Below are positions 27,266-37,600 of a stretch of DNA of 63,732 nt, piece after piece. The DNA comes from Bradyrhizobium sp. ARR65 (lineage in GTDB: Bacteria > Pseudomonadota > Alphaproteobacteria > Rhizobiales > Xanthobacteraceae). Position numbers and translations under genes: made by a program. The stretch covers positions 128-63,859 of the forward strand of contig NZ_AWZU01000046.1 in NCBI RefSeq assembly GCF_000472385.1. The letters run 5' to 3'. The stretch's first letter is position 1, and each line of letters begins with the position of its first letter. The notes beneath the pieces are model-generated. The model was not told where the DNA came from. It did not search any database and saw only the letters and a list, made by a program, of their open reading frames with translations.

Positions 27266-28528
27266 TCACACACTATCACATAACAAGAAACAAATTTTAG
27301 CTCTGGTAATTTCAGCATATGCCCGTTCCGGGACCAGTGACGCCATTTGACTGAGAGCGCTGCTGACCGAAGCCGGCACGATTTCCCGCAGAGCTTCAAT
27401 ACTTCTGACGAGCCTCTTCCGATATGTGTCAGGTTCCTCATCGTCGTCGAACATCTGCTTCCATCCGTCCTCGTTCCCCTCGGCCAGCTCCAAGAGAATC
27501 ATACCCATCTGAAGGGCAGCCAGTCCCCATAAATATTGGTTGAGGTCCTGATAGAAAGCTTCCTGATAAGCCTCGTACGAATCTCGCAGCGACTTGTCCA
27601 TGGCAGCTGTACGACGGTCCTGGAGGGTGAGTTTGCCCTCAAATTTAGTGAGCCATCTCGCTTTGAAGTTTCTCCCTTTGAGCGCGAGCGCTTCGACCCG
27701 TTGACTCAATTAGTTAGCGGGTTCGCCAAAATACGATCGATAGCTCGGTCCGACATGGTGACGAGTTCTCCCCCACTTCCTTGGCCGGCCCGCCCGTGTT
27801 CGACAGTGCAAGGCTGGCTTCGACATCGTCTGGCCGCATATCGCAGGTCCTCTTCCAACTCGTTCGAGAGCCTTCGTAGGCCATGAGGTCTAGCTGCGCT
27901 TTGGCAATTCGCCGAAGTCCTTCCCTTTCAACAGGTCGATCGCGTATATCCTTAGCGAGGAGTCTGAGCCATCCCCAACCGTGCTGCTTACTCGCGCGCG
28001 CTCTTTCACAATTTCTTCCAGGAGGTCGACCGACACCCTTTGCACAGCAAAGGGATCTGCTTCTTGAAGGTTTGGCAGCAATTGCAAGATCGGACTGTCA
28101 GTTCCTCGCACACTCGTTAGCGCCCCTTTTATCGCGGAGACAAGGCCATCTAGCGATGTTCGAGGGTTGTGAATGTCGTAAGCGAGATAACGATCGGTAA
28201 GAAGATCAAATGGCGTCCCGTCCGCGGTTTGGTTGCCGCGGATCATAATTGTGCTCTTCTTTCGGAGGGCATGCCGGATTCCCAACTCATAAAATACGTT
28301 GGTGTCATGAATCGTGATGTCGCAGATTACTATGTCGGCCTGTAGAAGTCGGGAGAACATGTCCTCGCGAATATTCCCCACTTCAACTATCTCTCCGATA
28401 GTCGTTGCCAACACTGCTGCCTGCTCGATCGCCGGAACGATGAGTTCTGCCTGAACCCGGTCGAAGTCCAGCGTCTCCCCGGAGGTATCTTTCTTGAGGC
28501 CGAATGGTCGAATTATAAAGGCATGCAT
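27266..28528 (-). pseudogene. Frameshifted TIR-like / TRAFs-binding (DUF4071) TPR protein
   Basis: The first segment (28528-27890) is an intact N-terminal domain of about 200 residues: HAFIIRPFG, then GNIREDMFSRLLQADIVICD, NVFYELGIRHAL and TDRYLAYDIH, the pattern of TIR-like or nucleoside-processing domains at the head of DUF4071 proteins. The downstream pieces continue in other frames: DMRPDDVEASLALSN, then SDRAIDRILANP, then SQRVEALALKGRNFKARW and SYEAYQEAFYQDLNQY (27709-27266). They follow the family order, so a single gene was broken by two or more frameshifts. The TRAFs-binding domain is best known from animal ASK1-type kinases; bacterial forms occur in conflict systems. Confidence 0.7.
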
Positions 28529-29446
28529 AGCGCTCCTGCCGTGATCAATGTCGCGGTGTTGTCGGACAAATCAATTAACGACCGCGGGGCAGCCTCTGTC
28601 TTCGGCGATTGCCGCTTGCGCATGATAGCAGGTTCTGATGCGTCTGAGCCTGAATTTAGGACCATAGGCCGGCCGACCTCGGTAAAGTCCAGTAGAAACA
28701 CGCTTCAAGTTTGGAATGGAGGAGTCAGTGGCAAAACGGTACGGTGCAATCCTCGCTCGCGTCGATGAATTACTGCATTGGAACTGGAGCCATCAGCGCG
28801 TCGCTCACGTGGCGTGAGCGACGCCAGCTATCCGCCCCTCCCTCTCCGGGAGCATCCAAGATCTTCTAGCTGCTCCCCGCGCCTTTCCAATTTCCCAATC
28901 TTTGAGCTGCCGTAACACGCTTCAGACAGCCGCAAGGATCGCGGCACCCGCCTGCAGCAAAGCAGAGTCCCGCGCCGGAATTCGTCGACAGTCCCTTGAT
29001 AGCCCTCCGCCTGGACCCTGCCGGCAAATTACCGTCGTTGTGAATGGGCTCCTTCAGAATCTTATCTTCTCTTACCTTCTTTTCTGCGGAGACCGGCCTA
29101 AGCGACGCCAAACGGAACGGTTCAAAGACTACCTCGCTCTGGAATGGCGCGTTCACGAACTAAGCGATTGACTTTCCAAGGCTTCCTTGGTCGCAGCGCC
29201 ACTGACTATCGCTAATCGAAGTCACGATCGCAGGACGCCGACACCATGATAATTTGCAGAGGGATCGCCCACGGCAGGATAAGCGACCGAACCCAAGGGT
29301 AGCTCAACTCGGGGTAGCATAGCTCGCCTCCTTAGGTATATGCTGCGATTTTGGGCGACCGCGTTAAATTGCGCGCGCGATATCTTTGCATCTGCACCCA
29401 CTTGAAATTTTTTCGCTGCGATTCTGGTTTTCGGCGAGACTCAACC
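28529..29446. other. Intergenic region, no supported gene
   Basis: About 920 bases between the broken TRAFs-binding gene and the ThsB-like gene. It contains a strong hairpin at 28798-28824 but no open frame with recognisable content. Short frames in it lack family features and good start sites. Confidence 0.4.
28798..28824. terminator. 12-bp stem hairpin, possible terminator
   Basis: A perfect 12-bp inverted repeat (GCGTCGCTCACG, 3-nt loop TGG, complement). There is no following T-tract on either strand, so a classical intrinsic terminator is not proven. It could instead be a protein-binding palindrome in the gap before the TIR cluster. Confidence 0.4.
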
Positions 29447-29818
29447 ATGAATGAGAAGAAACTCGTATTTATAGCGTTTGCAATCGAGGACGAGCGACAA
29501 AGGGATTTCCTCAAGGGTCAATCGCTGCATCCGCGAATGCCGTACGAATTCATCGATATGTCCGTAAAAGAAGCCTACGAAAGCGGCTGGAAAGAAAAAG
29601 TGAGATCGCGTATCCGACGATCCCACGGCGTGATTGTTCTAGTGAGCAAGAATTCACTCAAATCGAGCGGACAGATTTGGGAGATCGAATGCGCGAGAGC
29701 GGAAGGCAAGAAGATGAGAGGTGTTTGGGCTTATTCTGCGGATCGAACGATAATGCCAGGCGTATTAACTGTTTCCTGGAGTGACGCAAACATCAGCAAC
29801 TTCATCGATTCGTTGTGA
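29447..29818 (+). CDS. ThsB-like TIR (DUF1863-type) protein
   Basis: A 123-residue protein with the TIR-like fold of the DUF1863/ThsB group. Landmarks: KLVFIAFAIEDERQRDFLKG, then YEFIDMSVKEAYESGWKEKV, then RIRRSHGVIVLVSKNSLKSS, and IWEIECARAEGKKMRGVWAY. ThsB proteins make a cyclic ADP-ribose isomer from NAD on infection and activate ThsA. No ThsA partner (SIR2 plus SLOG) is visible nearby, so it may feed another effector. It is short even for the family. It is the first plus-strand gene of the TIR/CHAT/MBL cluster, with the next gene 257 bases on. Confidence 0.75.
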   Translation: MNEKKLVFIAFAIEDERQRDFLKGQSLHPRMPYEFIDMSVKEAYESGWKEKVRSRIRRSHGVIVLVSKNSLKSSGQIWEIECARAEGKKMRGVWAYSADRTIMPGVLTVSWSDANISNFIDSL

Positions 29819-30075
29819 GTAATTCGACCGTGCCAAACTACACACTGTAGTCGCGTTCGAATTGAAGGACGGCCTTATCCCATGCGCATGAACTTAAATG
29901 CTGAACCTTTTGAACAAATTGAACTTATCACAATCAAACGACATTGTCGGATCAGCTGGAGCGGAGCACCTGTAGAGACCAGAAACAACGTTTGCGTTTT
30001 TCTAGCTCGGAGCATTTTGTGGCGCTCGCTTTTGGTAGCTGGGACCCGACAAAGCCTCCCTTCTAGGAGTCAAAG

Positions 30076-31254
30076 ATGCCCGGGAATGGACCGCTAATCT
30101 TCGTGAGTCACGCCGACGAGGATAGAGAGGTTGCTATCCTACTGAAATCTCTGATTACTAGGGCGTCCGGGGGCCGTGCTCGAGTGTATGTCTCATCTGA
30201 CATCAGCGCCAAACGGTTTGGCGAGAATTGGTTTCGGCGAATTAGAGAGAATTTGTCCGAAGCGAAGGCGGTCATATTTCTGGCATCGCCGAATTCACTA
30301 AAGGCGAGTTGGGCCCTGCTTGAGATTGGCGGAGCGCTTTTCAACACGGACCGACCGAAGATCATCCCAATCTGTATTGCGGGGCTAACTATTCCCGAAC
30401 TAATTGATCCTTTGACAGGATTGGATGCATCGGAGCCATCAGATGTTGTCAGGCTCCAGTCAGTCGTGCGTTCCGTGCTCGAAAGGTGTCGCATCCCAGC
30501 GAAACTGCGTCCGACATTGGATTGGGCCAGTGAGTACATCGCTTTTCGCGACGCTCAAGAAGAATGGGTGACGATTGACCACAGGATTTATTCGGCGTGC
30601 TCGGTAAATACGCTGAGGCATCTCGAGCCCGTCCTGCAACTGGCTCGATCGGGACAGAACGACGAAAGCCGTTATCAGGAATTGATTGGTCACCTCCTCC
30701 AGAAGATGACTTTCCATGGGAGTCCCATAGACGATCGCTTTTGGGCCGTGCACGGAAACGATATTCGAGAAAGGAGGGATTGGGTATTGCAAAGGAAGCT
30801 CGCGTATCTCGTCTCTGCCGCGAAGGAAGGAAAGATCGTGACAGCCCGCAAGGACTCCTATGCTGTGATGGACGTACTTAGACAGCAAGTTTCGGAGTAT
30901 CGCGCTACGGCAACAGACGAGGAGCTTCAACGACCGGAGTCCCAGAAATTTCTGTTTGGGTCGGCATCACCATCTATCTTTAGACTGTTCATTCTCCGCA
31001 AGGGAGCAGAAGCGATGTCGGGATTTACCAAAGAGCAAAAGAAGGCCTTAGATGATCAAGTCTTAAGCGGCGTCGAAGTGCGCTTCCTCAGGTGGGAGGA
31101 AGAAGCGGCGCCCCCCAACTTCGGATTATACGGCAACGTGGCGGTCGGACAGCTTGCACCAAACGGCGTGAACGAGATCCTGTTTAGTGCAGATGCGGTA
31201 AAAAATCGTAGAAACCAGTTCGAGACTCTTTGGCAACGAGGAGACAAGTTGTGA
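30076..31254 (+). CDS. TIR-domain protein with unknown C-terminal domain
   Basis: A 392-residue protein. Residues about 5-130 are a TIR domain: LIFVSHADEDREVAILLKSL, then VYVSSD, and AVIFLASPNSLKASWALLEI, with the likely NADase Glu at 83. Residues about 150-290 are helical and unrecognised. The final 110 residues (SPSIFRLFILRKGAEAMS, then GVEVRFLRWEEEAAPPNFGL) look like an alpha/beta domain resembling the sugar- or nucleotide-sensing, PLD-like C-terminal parts of some regulators. AGGAG lies 7 bases before the ATG. It is 33 bases upstream of the CHAT/C25-like gene, so they are probably co-transcribed. TIR NADase effectors kill infected cells by NAD loss. Confidence 0.75.
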   Translation: MPGNGPLIFVSHADEDREVAILLKSLITRASGGRARVYVSSDISAKRFGENWFRRIRENLSEAKAVIFLASPNSLKASWALLEIGGALFNTDRPKIIPICIAGLTIPELIDPLTGLDASEPSDVVRLQSVVRSVLERCRIPAKLRPTLDWASEYIAFRDAQEEWVTIDHRIYSACSVNTLRHLEPVLQLARSGQNDESRYQELIGHLLQKMTFHGSPIDDRFWAVHGNDIRERRDWVLQRKLAYLVSAAKEGKIVTARKDSYAVMDVLRQQVSEYRATATDEELQRPESQKFLFGSASPSIFRLFILRKGAEAMSGFTKEQKKALDDQVLSGVEVRFLRWEEEAAPPNFGLYGNVAVGQLAPNGVNEILFSADAVKNRRNQFETLWQRGDKL

Positions 31255-31287
31255 TCAATCTCTTCGTCGCAGCTTCCAGGTAAAACA

Positions 31288-33087
31288 ATGCGGATCCTGT
31301 GCCTATCGAGCCCAGCTACCGAATTGCTCGAAGCGAAATTTCCCGGAGAAATCGAACGCGCCAGTGCTAACAGTCTTTCATCTCAACTCTGCGCCTCACG
31401 CACTCCTGCGATCGTTGTCGCTGATGTGGCATCGATCAACAACATTCTAGCCGACAGCATTCATTCCGCCGAGTCCAAAGGCATATCTATCGGCGTCGTT
31501 CCATTTGAGCCCCGTTACACCGAATCGCTTTGGCGGCTCATTGGAAGAAGTGTTGCCGTAGCACAAAGTGAGTCGGTGATCGGCTTATATTCGAGCCGTG
31601 GCCTTAGGTACGACTACCGAGAGCCGGAACATGCGCCACCTGGTCGTTTCATTCGCCTTTCTCGCAAGTTCGACGACAAAGGGCGCAGACTTCCTAGCGA
31701 TGCATCTTACCAAATAACGTCCTATGACTTCACTGCGCTCGCTGTCATTACCGAAGGACGACAGACCTATTGCTTGATAGGGATGGGATGCCTGCATCCA
31801 ACCATCAGCGAGCCCGAAATCGGGCGGCTGGCGCCTTCGGACATCAAGGCAAAGCACTGGCTGATTCAATCGTGTCACAGCCCCTTCATGTGGCCTGAAT
31901 TGGGATCCTACCTCACTGTTCCTCTTTCAATCGCCTTGACCAGCGACGCCGAGACGGTCATTTGCAGCACCCACGTTCAAACGTATATCCCCAATCTGCT
32001 GAACGTCTTTGTCGAACAGCTCTCGCGCGGATGTGCAATGGGCGACATACTGCGCACTCTCAACAATCACGCAGCATCTGAGGGCGTCGACCACAGGCCG
32101 TTTCTGCTTTTGGGCAACCCCGAGTCGAACGCAATAGCTCCTGCCCCTTCGGCAGTCCAAATTCCAGCCTTGGCTAGGCCCTCACTTTCGCAAACGAAGG
32201 TAAGGACGAAGCTAGTCCGCCGATTAATCGCAAATGTCGAGTTTTTGTTCGACGAAGGCCATTTCGGCTTTGATATGAAGGACAACTATCTTTTCGAATT
32301 TCGTCGAGACATGGCCTGGCTGCCGAGATTGGATATGCGCACGTTATCAAACTTCTTGGGTTCGACAGAAGATGTCGGGGTTTTTTTAGACGGAATCCGC
32401 CCGCCAAACGTAACGGTTCCCTTGATCCGCGCGACTGGACATCTAAGCAGAGCCTTCGAACGACAGGGAGGATTCTATAGAGTTGGAGAGCAGCTGGACG
32501 AAAACTACAGCGCAACGGGCGCTTCGCAAACGAAAGATCGGTGCGTTGTGTGCGGCGAGCACCTCATCCAGCGGCGACTGGATTATTTCGGGCAAAGTCC
32601 TTCGGAAGAATATGCCACAAGATCGATAAAGCTCTGCCCCCGATGCCTCGTGGTGGAGCATGCCAGCCCTATTCACCGGGCCTCCACGCAGTTGCGCGCG
32701 GAGCGTGCTTTGGACGAAATGCTGATCACCCTGTCCTACACCAACAACTCGCCAGAGCCTCAGTGGGTGTTTGTCTTCGCGTTTTTGTCTGACCCAAACA
32801 ACATTTCGCGGTCAACGGCACCCCAGGCCTACAAGGATCTATTGAGAACGATCAAATTCAGAAGGGGGCAGGAACGGCCGCGGTCGTTAGAGCCGGGCCA
32901 GACATATAACTTCAGCTTCCGAACGGGGCCAATTCCGACAGAATTTTGGTATCTTTTGATCGAGGTGAACCTGCTGGTCGACTTTTGCTGGAATTGGTAC
33001 TCTTTCACTTATAGAGCCAAACAGATCGAGGGATGGCTTTCGGATCCTCGGTATCGCCCAACTCTCCCGCCACGGAATGAAAACTGA
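31288..33087 (+). CDS. Caspase-like (CHAT/C25-like) protein with zinc ribbon
   Basis: A 599-residue protein. The first 280 residues have the alternating strand-helix pattern of caspase-fold proteases, with a plausible His170 in IGMGCLHPTI and Cys196 in WLIQSCHSPF. They are followed by AETVICSTHVQTY and a closing FLLLGNPES typical of C25/CHAT domains. Residues about 430-480 hold a zinc ribbon: CVVCGEHLIQRR, then KLCPRCLVVEH. The C-terminal 110 residues are beta-rich (Ig-like). The dyad assignment is from pattern only. It starts 33 bases after the TIR gene and precedes the TIR-TPR gene by 70 bases. Protease activity on a neighbour is a reasonable guess, not shown. Confidence 0.6.
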   Translation: MRILCLSSPATELLEAKFPGEIERASANSLSSQLCASRTPAIVVADVASINNILADSIHSAESKGISIGVVPFEPRYTESLWRLIGRSVAVAQSESVIGLYSSRGLRYDYREPEHAPPGRFIRLSRKFDDKGRRLPSDASYQITSYDFTALAVITEGRQTYCLIGMGCLHPTISEPEIGRLAPSDIKAKHWLIQSCHSPFMWPELGSYLTVPLSIALTSDAETVICSTHVQTYIPNLLNVFVEQLSRGCAMGDILRTLNNHAASEGVDHRPFLLLGNPESNAIAPAPSAVQIPALARPSLSQTKVRTKLVRRLIANVEFLFDEGHFGFDMKDNYLFEFRRDMAWLPRLDMRTLSNFLGSTEDVGVFLDGIRPPNVTVPLIRATGHLSRAFERQGGFYRVGEQLDENYSATGASQTKDRCVVCGEHLIQRRLDYFGQSPSEEYATRSIKLCPRCLVVEHASPIHRASTQLRAERALDEMLITLSYTNNSPEPQWVFVFAFLSDPNNISRSTAPQAYKDLLRTIKFRRGQERPRSLEPGQTYNFSFRTGPIPTEFWYLLIEVNLLVDFCWNWYSFTYRAKQIEGWLSDPRYRPTLPPRNEN

Positions 33088-33157
33088 ACATACTCCCTTC
33101 TGCGTTCTGAGAGCTCCCGCCACACTAGGCGAATGACTGCCACGAGCTGAGTCATTG

Positions 33158-34576
33158 ATGATGAATACCGCAATCGAAAACGGTAGCAAGGTTCTCTTCA
33201 TCAGCCATAACGCCGCGGACAGACCTTACGCTGTGGCAATTGAAGCGGCAATCCACGAACTGCTTGATGATGACACTCTGATCGACGTGCGTTACTCAAC
33301 CAGCGATGAGGCCGGACCGCAGGGCGGTGAAAAGTGGCGTGACTGGATTTACTGCCAAATAATTGAGGCTCGCACTGCGCTATTTGTGGTTACGCCACAC
33401 GCTCTGGGCAAGCCTTGGCTCCTTTGGGAGGCAGGCGCATGTTCTGGCGCGACGCTCGCTCAGCAGGCGCGGCGGAGAACGACCGAGGGGACAACCGCGC
33501 GGCTGAATGTCAGCATCGCCTATGGGCTTACGGAGAACGAATGCCCAGATCCGCTTCGCAATGACCAGATTATTCTCGGCGCGAATCCAGATCGGGTGAA
33601 ATTTCTTCTGCAGCGCATTCTCCAAACGCACAACGTTCCCAGCAACGTCCTCTTCAAGGCCGGCGAACGGATGCAAGAGGTGCTGCAACGGTACCTGAAA
33701 GCAGTTCGCAACGCGCTTCTGCAGGCGCCATCACTGGTGACCGAGGCCAATGTGCAAGATTGGCTTGCGCGGCTCGAGCAGTTGGTGCGGTCCAATCGTT
33801 TGTCGGAGCTTGAGGGCTTTCAGCGCTGGATGACACTGGCCTTTGGTCGCGATGGTGAGGCGGCCGGAGTGCCGATCGACGTGCGGCTACACCGGCGGCT
33901 TGGTGAGCTGTATCTCGCGCAGAAGGACTTTTCACGCGCTGCCGAGCAACTGCGCCTCGCCCGGCGGGCTGCCCCCCGCGACGTATACGTGCTGCGTCCA
34001 CTCGTCGAAGTAACAATGAAGCGGCTTCTCGCGGAGAAGGACGAGTCGGTCGAGGCTTCGGTGCGGGAGGATATCGAGTCGTTACTCGCGGCGTTAAAGG
34101 AGCTTGACCAGAGTGCGTTCGTGTCCTCTCCGGATGCGGCCGCACTTTACGGTAAGTATCTGCGGCGCGTGGTTGGCGATCCGAGGCGCGCGGCCGGCGT
34201 CTATACTGAGTCGCTACGGGTAAACACCAACTCGTATTACCTTGCCGACCTCCTGGCTCAGACCCAGCTTGAGCTAGGCGACGACGACGGGGCGAAAGCG
34301 ACGTATCGGCACGCAATCGATATCATCGACCGGCTCGAGGAGAACAACGTGTGGAGCCAAGCGACCGCCGCTACCGCGTGTCTCGCGCTGGGCGACATCG
34401 ATGGCGCACGGAAACACGCGGTCGCCATATCCGCGCTCGGCCCAGTAACTCAGTCCGAGCTCGATGTCATCCGCTCTGGGCTGCGTGAAGTTGCCCAACG
34501 CTCGGCGATTTCGAAGAGCGCGATGAGCGAAGTCCTGGCCGACCTCTGCCCCCGAGACAGAGATCGGAGGCTGTGA
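33158..34576 (+). CDS. TIR-TPR protein
   Basis: A 472-residue protein. Residues about 10-160 are a TIR domain: VLFISHNAADRPYAVAIEAA, then GEKWRDWIYCQIIEARTALF, and PWLLWEAGACSG with the candidate catalytic Glu. About 240-440 are tetratricopeptide-like repeats, such as RLGELYLAQKDFSRAAEQL, TQLELGDDDGAKATYRHAID and TACLALGDIDGARKHAV. The TTG at 33155 is followed by two ATG codons; one of these is the likely start. TPR segments in such proteins sense or bind partners and gate the TIR. The CHAT-TPR-MBL fusion begins 25 bases after its stop, so the two are likely made together. Confidence 0.8.
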   Translation: MMNTAIENGSKVLFISHNAADRPYAVAIEAAIHELLDDDTLIDVRYSTSDEAGPQGGEKWRDWIYCQIIEARTALFVVTPHALGKPWLLWEAGACSGATLAQQARRRTTEGTTARLNVSIAYGLTENECPDPLRNDQIILGANPDRVKFLLQRILQTHNVPSNVLFKAGERMQEVLQRYLKAVRNALLQAPSLVTEANVQDWLARLEQLVRSNRLSELEGFQRWMTLAFGRDGEAAGVPIDVRLHRRLGELYLAQKDFSRAAEQLRLARRAAPRDVYVLRPLVEVTMKRLLAEKDESVEASVREDIESLLAALKELDQSAFVSSPDAAALYGKYLRRVVGDPRRAAGVYTESLRVNTNSYYLADLLAQTQLELGDDDGAKATYRHAIDIIDRLEENNVWSQATAATACLALGDIDGARKHAVAISALGPVTQSELDVIRSGLREVAQRSAISKSAMSEVLADLCPRDRDRRL

Positions 34577-34600
34577 TTATTTCTCGACGTCGGGACCGCG

Positions 34601-37600
34601 ATGGAGTGGAGGCGGATGATCAACATACGAACCGTGACGGTAGAGTTGCTTAGGGCCGGTCCAAGACACAATCAGCTCCTATCACCGCTGACCCAATACC
34701 TTGGGGTCTGCGGAGATGCTCCCGCAGCCACGGTGACATTACCCTATGAGCATCGCGACATGGAGCAGTGGCTCCAGGACTTGAACTATCAGGTCATAGC
34801 CGACAACGACCAATCCCGCCGCGAGAAGATGCTCGACCGGAGGGGGGACGAGATTGCTGCGATACTGTCGCTCGTGCCGGGATTATCCGGAGCGCTCAAC
34901 TCCGAGACCGAGCGGCCTCAAACGCTGACCCAACTACGCGTTGTCCTGTCAGCCTCGGAACTCGCAATGCTGCCATTCGAGCTGTCGAAAGTGCCTGCGG
35001 GCGCGGGCTCATCGGGTGGCTGGTTAGCACTCCAGGCTCGCATGCCCGTTTGCATAACGCGACATATCCGGTCGGTATCCGCCGAGGGGATGCGATGGCC
35101 GAGCAACCCCAGGATCCTGTTCGTTGCCGGGCCCGACACCCCTTTTAATGAGCATAAGTGCGCTCTGGTCCGCGCTATTGAACCGTGGTGCGATGTTGAC
35201 GAGTCAGTAGGCGATCGACTTCTCGTTCTCGAGCAAGCAACCCTTGCAGATATCTCCCGCGCGATGAAGAAGGCGGCTCAGGCTGGCGCTCCATTTACCC
35301 ACGTGCATATTTTGGCTCATGGCGGCCGGCTGCACGATTCGGATCCGTACTCGCCGGTTGGGGTTACTCTGCATGACGAGGTGATTTGCGGACGGCGCCT
35401 CGCGACTGCGTTAGCTTCAGTTACCGACCAGGGTGTCGGCCGACCAGCCGTGGTGATGATTGCGACCTGCGAGAGCGCGCGGGTGGCCGATGTGCGATCG
35501 CCGGACGCGAGCGTAGCGCATGATCTACACGACCAAGGTATCCCGCTCGTAGTGGCCTCGCAATTTCCACTCAGTGTGGAAGGCTCGGTGCCATTAGTTG
35601 AACGCTTCTTTACAGGTCAGCTTCAGGGGGAACATCCGCTGGTGTCGCTCTATGACGCTCGACTTCTGCTGCACAGTCGCTTCGGACAAAAGACCCATGA
35701 TTGGGCTTCCATTGTCGTCTACGAGGCGTTTCCGACGGACTTGCCCGAGCAACTCGAGGAGCTCCGGTATTGGCAGACACAGCGCGCGCAGGAAGGAGCG
35801 TTGAAACGCGTCGAGGCGGTGGTTGCCGAATTCGGTTCCGAAGCTGCGGCCTCCTCGAGCAACGAGGGTCCAGGCGCGCCCGATTCGATGACTCCAGAAT
35901 TGGGTTCGAACCGAGAGCGCTATGAAGGACTGGTCGCGAACGCACGCGAAGCGGGTAAGCAGTTGCCGGACAGCGGGCCCTATGCGCTCGAGTGTGCTGG
36001 GCTGCGGGCGGCGGGACGTAAGCGTCTCGCCGAAGGGGCGCTGAGGATTGCAGTCAAGCCAGGTGTCTCCGAGGCTTGGCGTCAGAAATTGTTCTCCCAA
36101 TGTTTGCGTCTTCTGGACGAGGCGCGGACGGAATATTGGCACGCGACAAAGTCCTTTCTCGGCCCGACGTCGGAGCTCACGAGGAGGAAGGCGAATCTGC
36201 ATTGGCTTCTCGGCCAGGTGCTGTCGCTTGACGCCATCCTCGGTCGACCGTTCGACTTAGCAGCATGGACAGCAGCACACTTTTCAGCCCAGATCGATGC
36301 GGAGAGCCCGAGCGACGACATCCGAGCTTGGGCTTACGTCAGCATCTCGGAACTGGCCTTACTTCGCCTCGCGGATGCAACGATATCGGCGAGCGAACGG
36401 GCTGGATACGCGGCGAAGGCGCTCAGCGCCACCAGCCGCATAGTGGATATACTCGGCCGGAGCTCCGAACAGGCGGTAAACACCGCCCGCCAGTTCGAAC
36501 GCTACAGCAAGCTGTGGGGAAATCCCGAACTCGCTCAAATTTTCGAAGGCTTGGGGATGCCCACACGGGCGCATTGGTACGACGAGAACGGTTTAGTGCC
36601 GACAGCGAAGCTACTCCTCCAGGCGCTGCAAGGCCCGCATTCGCCGGCCGCCCAGTCGACAAGCCCCAATCCCGGAGCGGTCTCTGAGTTGAAGGCGGTT
36701 TCGAGCGCGTGCAAACCACCATCGGTAGCGCTGACGCTAACGCCAATCGAGACGCCGCTGTCGCACCCGGCAACGATCATGAACTCCGCGACCGTCTTCC
36801 ACGTCGAGATGCTACCGGCCGAAAATGGCGATTGCCTGTGGATCGAGTATGGAGACCCGAAGGATCCGCGCCGCATCGTGGTTGACTGCGGCGCTGCATC
36901 GACAGCGGATATTCTCGCATCACGCTTAAAGGTCGTAGAGGCTCCCTTGGAGCTGTTCGTTTTGACCCATATCGATGCCGACCACATCAATGGCGTCTTA
37001 CCGCTTTTCGCGGACCGGTCTTTGGACTTGCGCTACAGGGACATATGGTTCAACGGCTGGCGGCAGGTCAACCAGTTCCTAAGCATTGAGCAGGGGGAGC
37101 AGTTCTCGGACCTGATTGGCGATCCAGGGCGCAAGCTGCCATGGAATCGCGCCATGAGTTCATCCGACGACAAATATCCCGCGCCGGTCGTCATCCCCAG
37201 CGACGGGCCCCTGCCCACGTTTGATCTACCAGACGGCATGCGACTAACGCTCCTCTCGCCGGGACCACATCAGCTTGAGCTTCTTGGACGCGGGTGGAAG
37301 AAGGTCTTGCGTGAACTGCGGCCGGAGAAGCTCATGCTGGGTACCAAGCGACCAATCCGACCGGTTACAGACCTCGCCGCGTTCGATCTTAGGTCTCTTG
37401 CCGATGCGCCAGTGCGGAAGGACACGAGTGCGGCCAACGGCAGCAGCATCGCGTTGCTAGCTGAATTTGACAGCCGCTCGGTGCTCCTGGCTGGCGACGC
37501 CCATGCTGAGGTACTCGAGAAGTCAATCAAGCAACTGCAGCGTGAGCGGGGGAAGCTAGGCCAGAAGCTAAAGCTCAATGCACTGAAGCTTTCGCATCAC

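Noticed and set aside
29882..30097. Small plus-strand frame between the two TIR genes
   Set aside because: No family pattern, overlaps the true start of the TIR gene and has no convincing ribosome site.
29447..31254. Complete Thoeris system
   Set aside because: A ThsB-like protein and a TIR protein are present, but no SIR2-SLOG ThsA is visible.
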